DNA of 64,000 nucleotides from Tipula vernalis (Eukaryota > Arthropoda > Insecta > Diptera > Tipulidae). The stretch lies in contig OY282560.1 of NCBI GenBank assembly GCA_958295665.1, positions 22,403,653 to 22,467,652 on the forward strand, written 5' to 3'. Below, piece after piece: positions 46,316 through 56,735 of this stretch (position 1 is the stretch's first letter; each line of letters begins with the position of its first letter). Made by a program: the position numbers and the translations under genes. The notes under the pieces are model-generated. The model worked only from the letters and a program-made list of their open reading frames with translations, had not been told where the DNA came from and searched no databases.

Positions 46316-46786
46316 CTCAAAAGGGCTATGGCCGGATGTTTGTCCATCCTTAATTGTTATATCGAAAAAAATTCATTAAGAAATCACGGGGTTCACTTAG
46401 TGAACGGACCGTTATTCTCTAACAATTCCACACATTTCAAATGAATAAAATTTGTTACCTTTAAAATTACATAGCGATTTTCTCAGAGGGAATGATATCA
46501 AAGGGCCGAATGCATCGAAGGGCCGAATGGGTCGAAGAGCCGAATGGGTCGAAGGACAGAATGGGTCGACCCATTCGGCCCTTCGACGCATTCGGCCCTT
46601 TGATATCATTCCCTCTTAGAAAAGCGCAATGTTATTTTAAAGGTAACAAATTTTATTCATTTGAAATGTATGGAATTGTTAGAGAATAACGGTCCGTTCA
46701 CTAAGTGAACCCCATGACTTCTTAATGAATTTTTTTTTTATATAACAACTAAGGATGGACAAATATCCGGCCATAGCCGTTTTGAG
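46316..46786. mobile_element. 471-bp palindrome with 17-bp minisatellite core
   Basis: The arms from CTCAAAAGGGCTATGGCC at 46316 and, inverted, CTCAAAACGGCTATGGCC ending at 46786 pair over about 220 bases each with few mismatches. At the centre are units GGGCCGAATGGGTCGAA (17 bp): four direct copies at about 46503-46570, then inverted ones to about 46603, joined by GGGTCGACCC. The arms also hold the small palindrome GTTCACTTAGTGAAC. No target duplication was identified. It interrupts the C-terminal part of the DDE pseudogene on its right. No coding capacity. Confidence 0.85.
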
Positions 46787-48057
46787 GCGGAATGACCAGC
46801 AATGAAATATTTCATCGTGATTTCGATGATGTCATGTTGACTATGTATAAACTTTAAAATTGCCGTTGCCATACAGGAATTTTTATTTTGTGGTAGGTAC
46901 GCACGAATCGTTCCAGATGACAAGTGTGGTAAACCCTGTGTCTTGGTAAACTTGCTCTAAAATTTTTACTAGTGCTGATCCAAGATCAATGCCTGTGCGC
47001 CCAGCTGTGCATTCGGTCCATAAACAATAGTAAATTTGTTTATTTGTAGAATAGTGCGCCGTAAGATTGTAGACGTTTAGCTTTGCACTATAAAATAAGG
47101 AACCAATATTGGATCTGGGACAATTTATTACGTTTTGTAAATCAAAGCATAATACTGGAATGGTTTCGTTGTCCTGATCCATTTTTCTTTCAGCACGCAT
47201 ATCTTCTTAAAGCCGTTGATATGTTCTTTAAAATCAGCGGTACATTTCGGTGTGCATTCATTTCCCTTCCGGGCGGCTAGATAGGCTTCACATTTACTAC
47301 AGAGATCGGATTTTGGTTTGTGAAAATCCAGATTAAACTCTCTGCAGAAGACATCACGATAACAACTATAGGTTTAACTTGATTTCTCCATTTGGATTTT
47401 TCTCCTGGATTTTTTTCTCCATTTTGGCTACATTGGATTTTCGAGATATTTTTTAGATGTTTGGCCCGACAATAATGGCTTTCCATTGTTGGAAAGGATT
47501 TGATATGTTGTTTTATTCTGTTGGTTACTTCTTCCATAGTTTTTCGGATGCCAATTCTGGTTGCGTTTTCTTTACACTGGATGACTCCAGTGGAAGTCTT
47601 TTAATTGTGCACGGTTTAAACAAGTTTTTGTGAAACATCCAATATTCCTAAAAAATAGGGTTTGCATACGCGAATCACTTCTCCCTTAATTTCCAAATAG
47701 TAACTGAATGGTTTTTTTCTTCGACTTGGGGTTGGTTGTGACGGACGTAAAATTTCACTTTCGCCTGTGTATTTTAAAATAAAGTCATATTTGTGGTAAC
47801 ATCCCGCTCAACTTCACACTTTTTGGTTTTAATTTTTTTTTTTGTATAAGTTTTCCCTTTGAATTAATATATTACTCTCCTCTTTGCCTGTTTGATTGCT
47901 GCTGACGTACTTTCCAATTTTCATAATTCCGTTTTCTTCTGCCTTTTCGACCTTCATCTTCATAGATTGGACCATCAGGCACTATAATTTCATTTTCGTC
48001 TAAAAATACCAGAAATTTTATACTAAAATGCCAGAAATTTATGCAAATTATGTTCAT
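46787..48057 (-). pseudogene. Unclassified insect DDE-type transposase-like pseudogene
   Basis: Blocks in order on the minus strand: KGRRKRNYENWKVRQQQSNR (about 47935); YINSKGKLIQKKKLK (about 47865-47820); RRKKPFSYYLEIKGEVIRVC (about 47730-47660); IKQHIKSFPTMESHYCRAKH (about 47515-47455); FNLDFHKPKSDLCSKCEAYL with its Cys pair (about 47335-47275). Then a 105-codon frame (47200-46883) with LCFDLQNVINCPR, YSAKLNVYNLTAHYS and LVIWNDSCVPTTK, and in another frame YFIAGHSASKR near 46790. Asp in CFDLQ and WNDSC plus a later G-H-S block look like an RNase-H-fold transposase. I know this pattern from multicopy insect proteins but cannot name the superfamily. It is cut at 46786 by the palindrome. Confidence 0.65.
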
Positions 48058-48319
48058 GACGATACATGACCGTCAACCCCTACCCTATTGAGATGCACCC
48101 AATACCCTATAATTTATGTAATAATTTTTTATGAACAAATAAAACTTAACAAAATAAATAATTAAAATTATGAGATCTTTTCATTTTAATCCAAAGTATT
48201 ATGCAAGATCCTAGGTAAGTCTAGCCAATGATGATGGGTTTATTTTAAACAAATGATTTATTTTAACGATTGCGCGTAGAATTTGATCACAAAATTTTGA
48301 AAACACATAGGCTTCTAGT

Positions 48320-49210
48320 CAGGGCTTGGCAGTAACGAATTACATGCATTTGAATTACGTAATTAAAATACAAATTATAAAAAATCATCGGGAGATTGGT
48401 GCCAACAACACAGTAATTGAGGAAATAGTCAGTTGAATTGCAAAAATCAAATTAAATACGACTCACAAGGATTTCCAGCCATATTTGACTATGCTATCTC
48501 CATCAAAAAATTTTGAAAATGTTCCAGAGTACTTATAATTGATAGGCCTACTTATAAAAAATCATCAGGAGATTGGTGCCAACAAAACAGTACTTGCGAA
48601 AATACTCAGTAGAATTGCAAAAATCCAATTAAATACGACTCAAAAGGCTTTGCGGCCATATTTGACCATGCTATCCCCATCACAAAATTCTGAACATGTT
48701 CTAGAGTTCTTAAAAGATAGGCGTAATATAAAATCATCGGGAGGTTGGTGCTAACAATACAGTACTTGAGAAAATACTCAGTTGAATTGCAAAAATCAAA
48801 CTAAATACGACTCACAAGGCTTTCCGGCCGTATTTGACCATGACAGGAATTTTTTTGGGCTGACATTATAAATTGGATTATCATTATTTTTTTTGTTTTT
48901 TAATACATATTCAAATAGGAAGCGGTGAAATAAAATAACTTAAGATCTTATTGTGCCATAATATGCAGCATTTTGTAAAATATTTTTACCTATTCTTAGT
49001 TTTCATTGACATCTTTTCAACTCAATTAATAGGTGAAAAAGAAATTTATTATAGAAATGTATCGTGACATTTTATGGTCTATAATTTTTCTCTCATGATA
49101 GTTTACTTTGTGTCATAAGATTTGAAGTGATGTTGCCAACGTTAACTATCATACTTTTTTGGGATAGAATTTTGGGCCAAATTCACGAAGGTGTAGTTTG
49201 CCCAGCCTTG
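48320..49210. mobile_element. 891-bp hAT-like element with 8-bp target duplication
   Basis: CTTCTAGT flanks both sides (48312-48319 and 49211-49218), a perfect 8-bp duplication. The ends CAGGGCTTGGCA and, inverted, CAAGGCTGGGCA match at 10 of 12 bases, fitting the CAGxG start of hAT termini. The interior has three direct units of about 175 bp (48377, 48555, 48729) that start AAATCATCGGGAG or AAAATCATCAGGAG. A 71-codon plus-strand frame spans part of the units but shows no known domain. No transposase, so non-autonomous. Confidence 0.88.
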
Positions 49211-49218
49211 CTTCTAGT

Positions 49219-50945
49219 CAAAAATGGCAAACATAACAAATGCAAATTCCAATTAATATTTAAATTGATAAACCAACCACCCACACACTATTTTCATTAA
49301 TTGCGACGAAATAGTTATTTTAAATAGCCGCCAAGGTAATAATTGAATTCTTTAAATGGTTCGCATTTTAAGAAAACAAAAATTCGTTTTTATACCACAT
49401 TGACATTTTAACAAAATCTATCAATTTTACATGTCTTAGGAGACTAATTTATCAATCAAAATCAATTACATTTCATTGTTATAAGCGATATAATAAAATA
49501 AATTAAAGCAAAGCAAAAAAAAACTGTACAATGATAATTCCAATTCCTAGTAGAACAATTTTTTTTTGTTAAATCTTAATATAACAATCGTAATAGCAAT
49601 AATAAATACAATTCAATACAACTTTGTTTGGTAAATTTGGTCTCATGAAAGGATTATATCTCTCAACAATTTGTTGTTGTTATGACTTGAATACAAAATT
49701 CCAAATATATCATTAATTATATTTTCAAAATTATTTTGTATGTAAAAACAATAATCACATTGCTACTGTGTACCCAACTGCTACGTAGTATTGTACAAAA
49801 AAAACTTCTGGTCATCCATATAGCCAGCTACTTACTTGTTTCTCATGAATTTATTTATTTTTTATTTTTTGTGTATTTCGCAAACAATTTTTTGTATTTT
49901 ACTCTCCCCAAACGGGCGATCGATTATTATTATTATTGTTGTTGTCATTGAACTCATGCGAGACCTATATTACAACAACAAATAAGTCTTTGTTCGCGCA
50001 GGCAAGATGTGGATATTGGTCGTTGGACAATTACTATATATACATAAACAATAAATTTTTAATGTCAAACCGAAAAAATTAAGTAGCATAAACTTCAAAT
50101 TTCTATTATTAACGTTCAGTTTTTTTTTTTGACAAATGATTTTTCAATTTGGTGTGAAAAAATGTCTTCGGATTTTCGTTTGCGACTACTGGAATTTATT
50201 GTATTGGTACATTTAATTTGGTTTGTTTTTTTGGTCTCTTTGATCTTATTTTTTATGGTTCGTGTTTAATTTATTTACAATCCTATATAGAGCTGAAAAT
50301 CATTAATTTTATTTTGTTTATTTTAAATTTTTAGATTCGTGATGGCATCGATGACGAGTAGACATACAAGTAAATTTTTTTTCAAGTGTTGTAATCAATT
50401 TTATTAGGTAAGATGGTTTAATCATCTAAATTAAATGATTAATTATTGTAAAACAGTGTTTAAATACGTTGATTATTTATTGGTATATCGAATAGTAAAT
50501 GTTAAGCCTCATATACGTACTTTCATATCCTGGTATTCATGTTATAGCGAAAGAAGGTATTTTTGGCAAAAGTGAAACTAATATTTTATACTTTGCTAAT
50601 TTGACATCAAATCAAACAACAATTTCAATTTAATCCGATTACCCCAAATTGCGTGCAAAATCTTGATAGTTAAACTTTATTTTACAACGAAACCTGTTTC
50701 AATAGGGTTCTTCAGTCTTGGCCCCCAGTCTGGCTTTACTTTCCAAAGTTTCTAGAATTAAGGCAATCGGAAGTCTATGAAGGATCAATATCAAAAATCT
50801 TCTGTGAATTGCTTCAATAGGTCATTTCACAAAGGCAAAAGAAAAAAAAAATAACTTCTGGCGGCATGATACAGCCAATCTGAATTGCCAATGATCAGAT
50901 CATCTGAAATTGAAATGTTGAAGGGGATCATTAGTATATCACATT
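49219..50945. other. AT-rich stretch, no gene recognised
   Basis: Simple A/T runs and short microsatellites (TTATTATTATTATTGTTGTT near 49925) dominate. No domain was recognised on either strand. Confidence 0.5.
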
Positions 50946-50951
50946 ATGCCT

Positions 50952-51108
50952 CGGTTGAACGAAGGGTTTCCAAAAATTTTGATTTTTTACAAAATGGCGG
51001 ATGTTCAAAGTCAAAATTTTGTTTTCGACCGAAATTTTAATCATATTTTCGGCTATAAATTAAAAAATATTCGTCGCAGAAAAAAACCCTTCGTTTATCC
51101 GGAGGACA
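50952..51108. repeat. Short inverted repeat near the Mutator-like pseudogene
   Basis: CTCGGTTGAACGAAGGGTTT at about 50950 pairs with the reverse complement of AAACCCTTCGTTTATCCGGA at about 51083-51102; the core AACGAAGGGTTT is exact. It could be a 150-bp MITE or a hairpin. No target duplication is evident. Confidence 0.4.
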
Positions 51109-51184
51109 GTTACGTGTAGAATAAGAGATTAAAATTTTGAAGTGATCAGTAAAGCTGTTACGGAGTTAGAGTGATCACTGCAGT

Positions 51185-52570
51185 TCAATCATGATTTTGA
51201 AAGCGTGGTTTCAAGAGAAATGCGTTTAAAATTGTAAAATTCACTGAATCACCTATTCCAGGACCATAAACTGTTCCTTCCTTCGCCTTAGCAGCTGCAC
51301 CAGCAGCGATTTTCTTCCGTATTTGAGTTATCCTTGCCTGTCGCGTGTTTTCCAGCGAACGTAGGTTGGCTAATTGAACTCGAGCAAAGCTATCCAGCTT
51401 GGCAAATACATGGGCGGGTTGTCCCAACTTAATCCACATAGCATCAAAAACTGCTAACATTCGATATGTACCTTCGTTCAAGGTGCAGTTAGCAATGTAA
51501 GCGGCTATGCTAACAGTGGTAAAGCTTTTGGCACTTTGGTTGAAACTTTCGTTGCTATTCTGCAAAAATCCTCCAATACATTTTTCTTACAATTCATCCT
51601 TCGTAAGATCTTCATAAATAGGTTTTATTGCAGCTAATATTTTATCTTATAAGGCTTTATAATCGAGTTTGAAATAGCGAAAATTCTTGTCCTCCTTTGA
51701 TCGTTAATAGTTGCACCACCTTCGACACAGCAGTTTTTTCATAAGGAGCAGTTTGAAGAATGCCAGAATAAGTTTCGAATCTCCGTCCCCGACGTAATTT
51801 AAAAATCTTACCCCAAGATTTTTCACTGCAAACATTTCAAAAACAGCATCGATTTCCATCTTTCCCGCAGATCCCGTGTAATTTACCGCACAAGTTTCTT
51901 CATGTGATTCATAGCATTCTTCATACTCAGCAGTGTTTTTCTATCTCTTCGCAATTCACAAGCCTTGCAATAAAAATTTTTTACAATTATATCAATAACT
52001 TGGCCAGGATAATGTCCTATCAGCGATACGACACCAAACAGAGATGAAAATCCGCGTTTGTGCCACGTTCCATCAACAGACAGCTAGTAGAATTCAAGTC
52101 AATTTCTTCTCGAAAAGCTTTCCTCATGAAGTCGTTTTGCATATATCGCTCAGTATTATGGTGTACGTAGATTTAGTTAAAAACCGCGGAAAGTCCATTA
52201 AACCACAAAATTTTGTTGCACCTTTCAAACCAACACCTATCGCACGCATTGCTAATATAAATCTTCGATTTATCTCAAAATAATGTCCGACAAAATAACT
52301 CGATGTTATGTATTCAGGAGCACAGTTATCACATACAATAGAAATTTGAAAACCAAGCCCACGTTTGTTTGCTATGCCAAAAGACATTTTACCATCACAC
52401 TTTGTAGATTTAGCAAGGCTTGTGATCGCCGAAAAAAACATTGACAAAATTTATAATTCGATAGTCAACTGCATCCATTTTTGGATTAAAAACCTCCTTT
52501 CTTTCCTAGCTCTGGACTTAAACGGCTGCACAACTGGATTTTCATCTTTAACAACATACAGTTGAACATA
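51185..52570 (-). pseudogene. Mutator-like transposase pseudogene, nearly full length
   Basis: Minus strand in order: KMSFGIANKRGLGFQISIVC, APEYITSSYFVGHYFEINRR and FILAMRAIGVGLKGATKFCG (52395-52190, one frame); RGFSSLFGVVSLIGHYPGQV and KNFYCKACELRRDRK (about 52055-51945); NYTGSAGKMEIDAVFEMF (about 51885-51830); NYVGDGDSK with a likely catalytic Asp (about 51800); a short decayed part; YEDLTKDEL; and NESFNQSAKSFTTVSIAAYI to EGTVYGPGIGD (51565-51240). This is the whole core of the Mutator-like transposase domain common in insects. Four or five frame changes and stops break it. A possible C-terminal DDE Glu was not located with certainty. Terminal repeats were not found. Confidence 0.85.
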
Positions 52571-52639
52571 GTTTCTTACATATGCGCAGGGTTTGAAGAA
52601 TTTTTGCAATCAATGTATAAAACGTATGATATTCAAATT

Positions 52640-52765
52640 GATAACAATCCCTTCATTAGTGCTTCCCTTTTCGAAAGAAAATATTTAATTGACCGGCCCA
52701 TCCGATTACACAAACATGTTGAACCTGCCTAAGTATAAATTACCGAAAACGGATCACTACAAAAT
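52640..52765. repeat. Direct repeat flanking gypsy element 3, left copy
   Basis: This stretch carries CGAAAGAAAATATTTAATTG, then ACCGGCCCATCCGATTACAC, ACATGTTGAAC and TAAATTACCGAAAACGG. The same order recurs at 55245-55350 on the other side of the gypsy pol (identity visibly high but imperfect). It could be the remains of the two LTRs. Confidence 0.45.
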
Positions 52766-52849
52766 TGTCCTCTACAAAATTAGTTATATCGATTATAGGT
52801 GAATACGATGACTTGACGAACAGTTCACCGGCCACTCTTAATACTTGTT

Positions 52850-53490
52850 CGGAAAATAAATCTGCGGGTTGACAGCCAATATTTTATTTTACGGTAGACC
52901 GCAAACCAAGGCGGACAAATGGTTATTCATCAACCCAGTTGGAGGAATTATGTACATCTTGCTGGTTACGAATTCTCTAGTTCTATGAATAGGGTAAAAA
53001 ACCAAAAGATTAGATAATTAAACACTTTGGTCGCTCGTTATCGTTAATGGACAACCGAGAAACAAATTCCGAAACAAAGGTTTTATCTCTTGTTACTGCG
53101 GTGCAATCTTTTAATGGATACATCTCAGGGCACCTAGTGAAACGGTTGATAATTGGGAACAGATAAACCTTTGACAATGAGTCTATATAATGATTGTAAA
53201 TTGAATGAGAAAATCATACGATACCAAATATGGTATGTCAGATGATTTTTGTTTTTTGACAGTTAAAGCAACTCCTGGTCCAGTCACCAGTATCTGAATT
53301 CATGGATATGACAATACATGCAGTTTGTCAACAATTTCAGATCTCAATTCGTTCTGGATGTAATTTCAATTTTGACTCTTTTGACGAATTTATTAACGAT
53401 TTCAACTCCCTCCGGACGACCAACATCGATTACTCAAGGTGTCTGGTCGGACACTTCTATCAGATTTCGATGCTTTCGCTGTGATTAACG
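52850..53490 (-). pseudogene. Gypsy integrase remnant (element 3)
   Basis: At about 53080-53030 the minus strand reads GCPLTITSDQSV, the second Asp region of gypsy integrase. Upstream pieces near 53430-53260 (a TDHKSL-like start, then ELRSEIVDKL and a V-T-G-P-G stretch) fit the RNase H end and integrase start but are heavily decayed. No Glu region was identified. Confidence 0.6.
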
Positions 53491-53498
53491 ATTTATGA

Positions 53499-53723
53499 TC
53501 AGTGAATATAAAAAAATGTCTTCCTTTGACATAATGTCGTAAAAAGCTCCCTATCAAATGCCTTATATCGAGTTTCAGCGGGTTGAAGATTCCTTAAAAA
53601 AAAACTCAGAGGTTCCCAAAAATTAGTTTCTTGCGCTTCCTTGAAACTGTCTTTATTTATAGCTAGCTCGAAATTGTCTTCATGTATGCAGAGTTCAGCG
53701 TTGTTTTTAGGATGTACAATCAT
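53499..53723 (-). pseudogene. Gypsy RNase H fragment (element 3)
   Basis: A 74-codon frame reads MIVHPKNNAELCIHEDNFEL, WEPLSFFLRNLQPAETRYKA and FDRELFTTLCQRKTFFY. The order HP...ELCIHxD...WEPLSFFSRKL...ETRYSAFDREL is that of gypsy RNase H, with the catalytic Glu present in DREL. The first Asp stands in CIHED. Confidence 0.85.
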
Positions 53724-53759
53724 TGTAGTTGCTGCTAAACATCATTTGGCTTTCTCGAA

Positions 53760-54440
53760 AGCTTCATTGCATTCCGTGGGCCATTGAAAATTCTTTTTTG
53801 GATTCTTTATTTTGGACATTTTTGCTAGATGACCTAGATATTACGTAAGCACCTGTTATAATAGTTTACCATACCTAAACATTTTTGTATTTGCTTGAAA
53901 ATGTTTGAAGGTGCAAATTCCGATCTACTGAAAATCAAAATATCGTTGATGTAAGGACAAAATACAAAATCCTTCAAAATATTATTGATGAATCTTTTAC
54001 GCGTCTGAGATGCATTTCGTAGCCCGAATGGCATTCGTAGAAGCTCGAGTCATAATGGAGTAGATATCGCAGTTTTATGTATACATGTTTCTTTGCTACC
54101 GGATGGTGGTATGCACGCAGAAAATCGGCTTTAGAGAATATTTTGCAACCATAAATTTGTAAATTAGTATCGTGGGTATGGGATACCGAGTAGCGATCAG
54201 GAACAGTGCAAGCATTCAGCTTACGATAATCGTCACATGGCCAATGATGGAAGACAAACACAAGTAAGCAAATATGCACCGATAAAATTTTTGAAAATTC
54301 TTGAGTTACCATTACTGCTGATACTGATAATTTCAATGTCGTTGTATCCACATATGCCATTAAGCAGGAAACGTTTAATTTGGGTTCTGTATCGACTAAA
54401 CGTTTTGTGTTTAGATGAATTAACAAATTAAATGTCATTT
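53760..54440 (-). pseudogene. Gypsy reverse transcriptase (element 3)
   Basis: A long frame (54438-53974) contains WPCDDYRKLNACTVPDRYSV and GCKIFSKADFLRAYHHPVAK (motif A with Asp). After a shift, [20 protein letters not shown] (motif B) and [13 protein letters not shown] follow (54034-53834). The box reads Y-I-N-D, so the first catalytic Asp is Asn. Then [14 protein letters not shown] begins the connection after a deletion of about 60 residues. Type and order fit the Ty3/gypsy clade. Confidence 0.9.
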
Positions 54441-55140
54441 AAAAATCTGCTCCAATAATTGACCGATTGACTGAAGCGATTGTGAAAACATGATTAAAAG
54501 ACCGGCTCAGTTTTAGCTGTTATGCTGCGGTGAATTTCATGGCATAACGGACAAATCGGAACCTGTGTTGACTAAAAATACTTATTTTGTAATTTTACAT
54601 TTCACGAATAAGCAGCGGCTTGAAGTGTCGATGTAAGCTACACCCAGCTCGCTTAGTTTTTTGAATCGGACACGGCTTTTGACAGCATCTAGCTCGAATT
54701 CCACAACGATAATGGTACAAGCACCTGCGATATTTCAGAACGTGACCCGACCTGCGATGACGACTTTCACTGCATTGCCAGTTTCGACTATTTCCCGGAT
54801 GGGGTGAATTTAAACGTTAATTGGGTCATGATCTAAGCCTGGTTTCTTTCTTTGCACAAACAGACATGCTCGAAAGAGATTATGTATGACTCAAGCGTAT
54901 TTCAGCAACTTCGCTAATATTGAATAGTTAAATGAATGGTGGGCGGGTGAATTCAAAATTGTATCGGTGGTGGTTTGCATTTTATCAATAGTGATCAAAC
55001 CATTCAGCCATATATTCTTAAGAAGTTCTTTATTAAGAGTTTTGGACGTACCAGCAATAGTTTCCCATCGCCTGTAATACTGCGAAGGCGCATCATCCCC
55101 AGTTTCAATACCATTCAATAATTTTTTAATTCTATAATTT
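54441..55140 (-). pseudogene. Gypsy gag and protease remnant (element 3)
   Basis: 55118-54891 reads MNGIETGDDAPSQYYRRWET and LLKNIWLNGLITIDKMQTT, the conserved end of gypsy gag (G-D-x-x-P-S-Q-L-L-R-x-M...LKxxWLxRLP). Near 54580-54540 FLVNTGSDLSVMP is the aspartic protease site with D changed to N in the first position (NTG). No zinc knuckle was found between them. Several stops. Confidence 0.8.
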
Positions 55141-55244
55141 TCCCTTCTGCATGCCTTTCGAGGATAATACCTTTAATACATTGATATTTATTTTGTTTTT
55201 GAGGATTGTAAATCAAGTCTTGATTTCTCAACAAAATGTTTTCT

Positions 55245-55350
55245 GGAAACGCGGTCAATACAATACCGAAAGAAAAAATTTGATTGACCGGTCGATCAGA
55301 TTACACATACATGTTGAATATATCTACATTTAAATTAACCAAAACAGGTG
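55245..55350. repeat. Direct repeat flanking gypsy element 3, right copy
   Basis: Partner of 52640-52765 in the same orientation: CGAAAGAAAAAATTTGATTG, ACCGGTCGATCAGATTACAC, ACATGTTGAAT, TAAATTAACCAAAACAGG. With gypsy pol between the two copies, decayed LTRs are a reasonable guess, but gag starts very close to this copy and ends are not defined. Confidence 0.45.
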
Positions 55351-55485
55351 GATTAGTTTGATTCAATTTGCAACACAAGTTTTTTTGGTCAACGTACGGT
55401 CACTATTGACATTATAAGTGGAACCCGTAACAAAAAAAATATTTAATTTGCAAAAATCATATCGAAGTGTTTAGTAAAACTAATA

Positions 55486-55860
55486 TTAAAATCTAAAATC
55501 ATTAAACCAAAACTCAATAATTTTCATGGAACGGAAACCAAGTAGCGACAGTTTTGAGCCATCTGCATTACTATAGATACTTGCAAAACTTAAAACAACT
55601 GAACATCTCATTAACAAACAGAATAAATAATAATAATGGTGCGAGATGACTACCCTGATGTACACGAGATGAAACTTTAACTTATCAAAATAATTTTGAC
55701 ATTTGGTCGTAGTTATACTCGAAAAAGTAGCATGTTGTTTGGGAGTAGTTCTTGCACTATGGCGATTTGATTTAATGTAATTATTTGAAAGAAATGAAGG
55801 GATACAATCAGGGCCCATAGACCTTTTGGTGTATCAAGTTCTCAAGTAAGGCAGTTTAAA
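55486..55860 (-). pseudogene. Non-LTR reverse transcriptase fragment
   Basis: A 110-codon frame begins MGPDCIPSFLSNN, the K-G-P-D-G-I-P-S block of fingers in Jockey/R1/I-type RT. It continues with a Leu- and Tyr-rich stretch that matches poorly. A preceding frame near 55850 reads into it. The palm is absent. A separate non-LTR fragment lies on the same strand at 57.85-58.48 kb; its N-terminal limit and this one do not overlap, but there is no proof they are one element. Confidence 0.5.
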
Positions 55861-56105
55861 TTTTTTCTTCAAAAAAAGAAGATTCCATGAATTTGATTAT
55901 AAACCCGACAAACAATTTTAATTTTGAAACCGAAAAAAAACACCAAGCTGTTACCGGGGGCCGAGTCGCTACCGAACCCCACCGATTACCAAAAAATTAC
56001 CTAATGTTGGTATACAATGGATTCCCATTTTTCACCATCGGTTCAAACACGGAATTTGTTACTTTAGGATAACCAATATTTTATGCTTTGTAATTTTTAA
56101 TAAAA
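55861..56105. other. Spacer, nothing recognised
   Basis: A 61-codon plus-strand frame has no domain. Confidence 0.4.
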
Positions 56106-56122
56106 CATAGCTTCGAGGGAAT

Positions 56123-56735
56123 AGGGCCGAAAGGCCGAATGTTGAAAGGCCGAGTGTTTCGATAGCAGAATGTCGAAGGGCCGAATGTCGAAAGGCCGAA
56201 AAGGTCGAAAGCACGAATATCGAAAAGATGAATTTCGAAAGGCCGAATATGTCGAAAGGCCGAAGAGGTCGAAAGGCCCAATGTCAAAAGACCAATTGTG
56301 TCGAAAGGCCGAATGTCGAATGGCCGTTTCAGTCGAATGAACATTTTCTAAATTTATATTTTTATCAAAATTTTTGTATCAAAATGTTTAATAGCAAATC
56401 GCCTTAAATATTAAAATCTTTTTGTCGTATAATTAAAATTTAATTAATTATAATAAAAACATCAAAATATCTTTTTCCGACAAAGATATAATTTCAATAG
56501 TTTTTAATATCGATTTCAATCAATTAATTGAAGGCAAATTTAATGAAAATTAGGCCTTTCGACCCATTCGGCCTTTAGACATTCACCCTTTCAACACTTT
56601 GGGCCTTTCGAATCAATCGGCCTTACCACACGTTCGGCCATTCGATCCATTAGGCCTTTCGACATTCGGTCCTTCGACCCATTTGGTCGTTAGATACTCG
56701 GCCTTTCAGCACTTTCGGCTTTTCGACCCTGTTGT
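56123..56735. mobile_element. Inverted minisatellite arrays of the GGCCGAATGTCGAAA type
   Basis: 56123-56340 is an array of 14-18-bp units such as GGCCGAATGTCGAAA on the plus strand. 56551-56730 has the same units on the minus strand (CCTTTCGACCCATTCGG and variants). They flank about 210 bases of AT-rich spacer, so the arrays can pair. The unit is that of the core of the 46.3-kb palindrome. Units here vary more, and no further arm sequence is shared outside the arrays. Confidence 0.8.
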
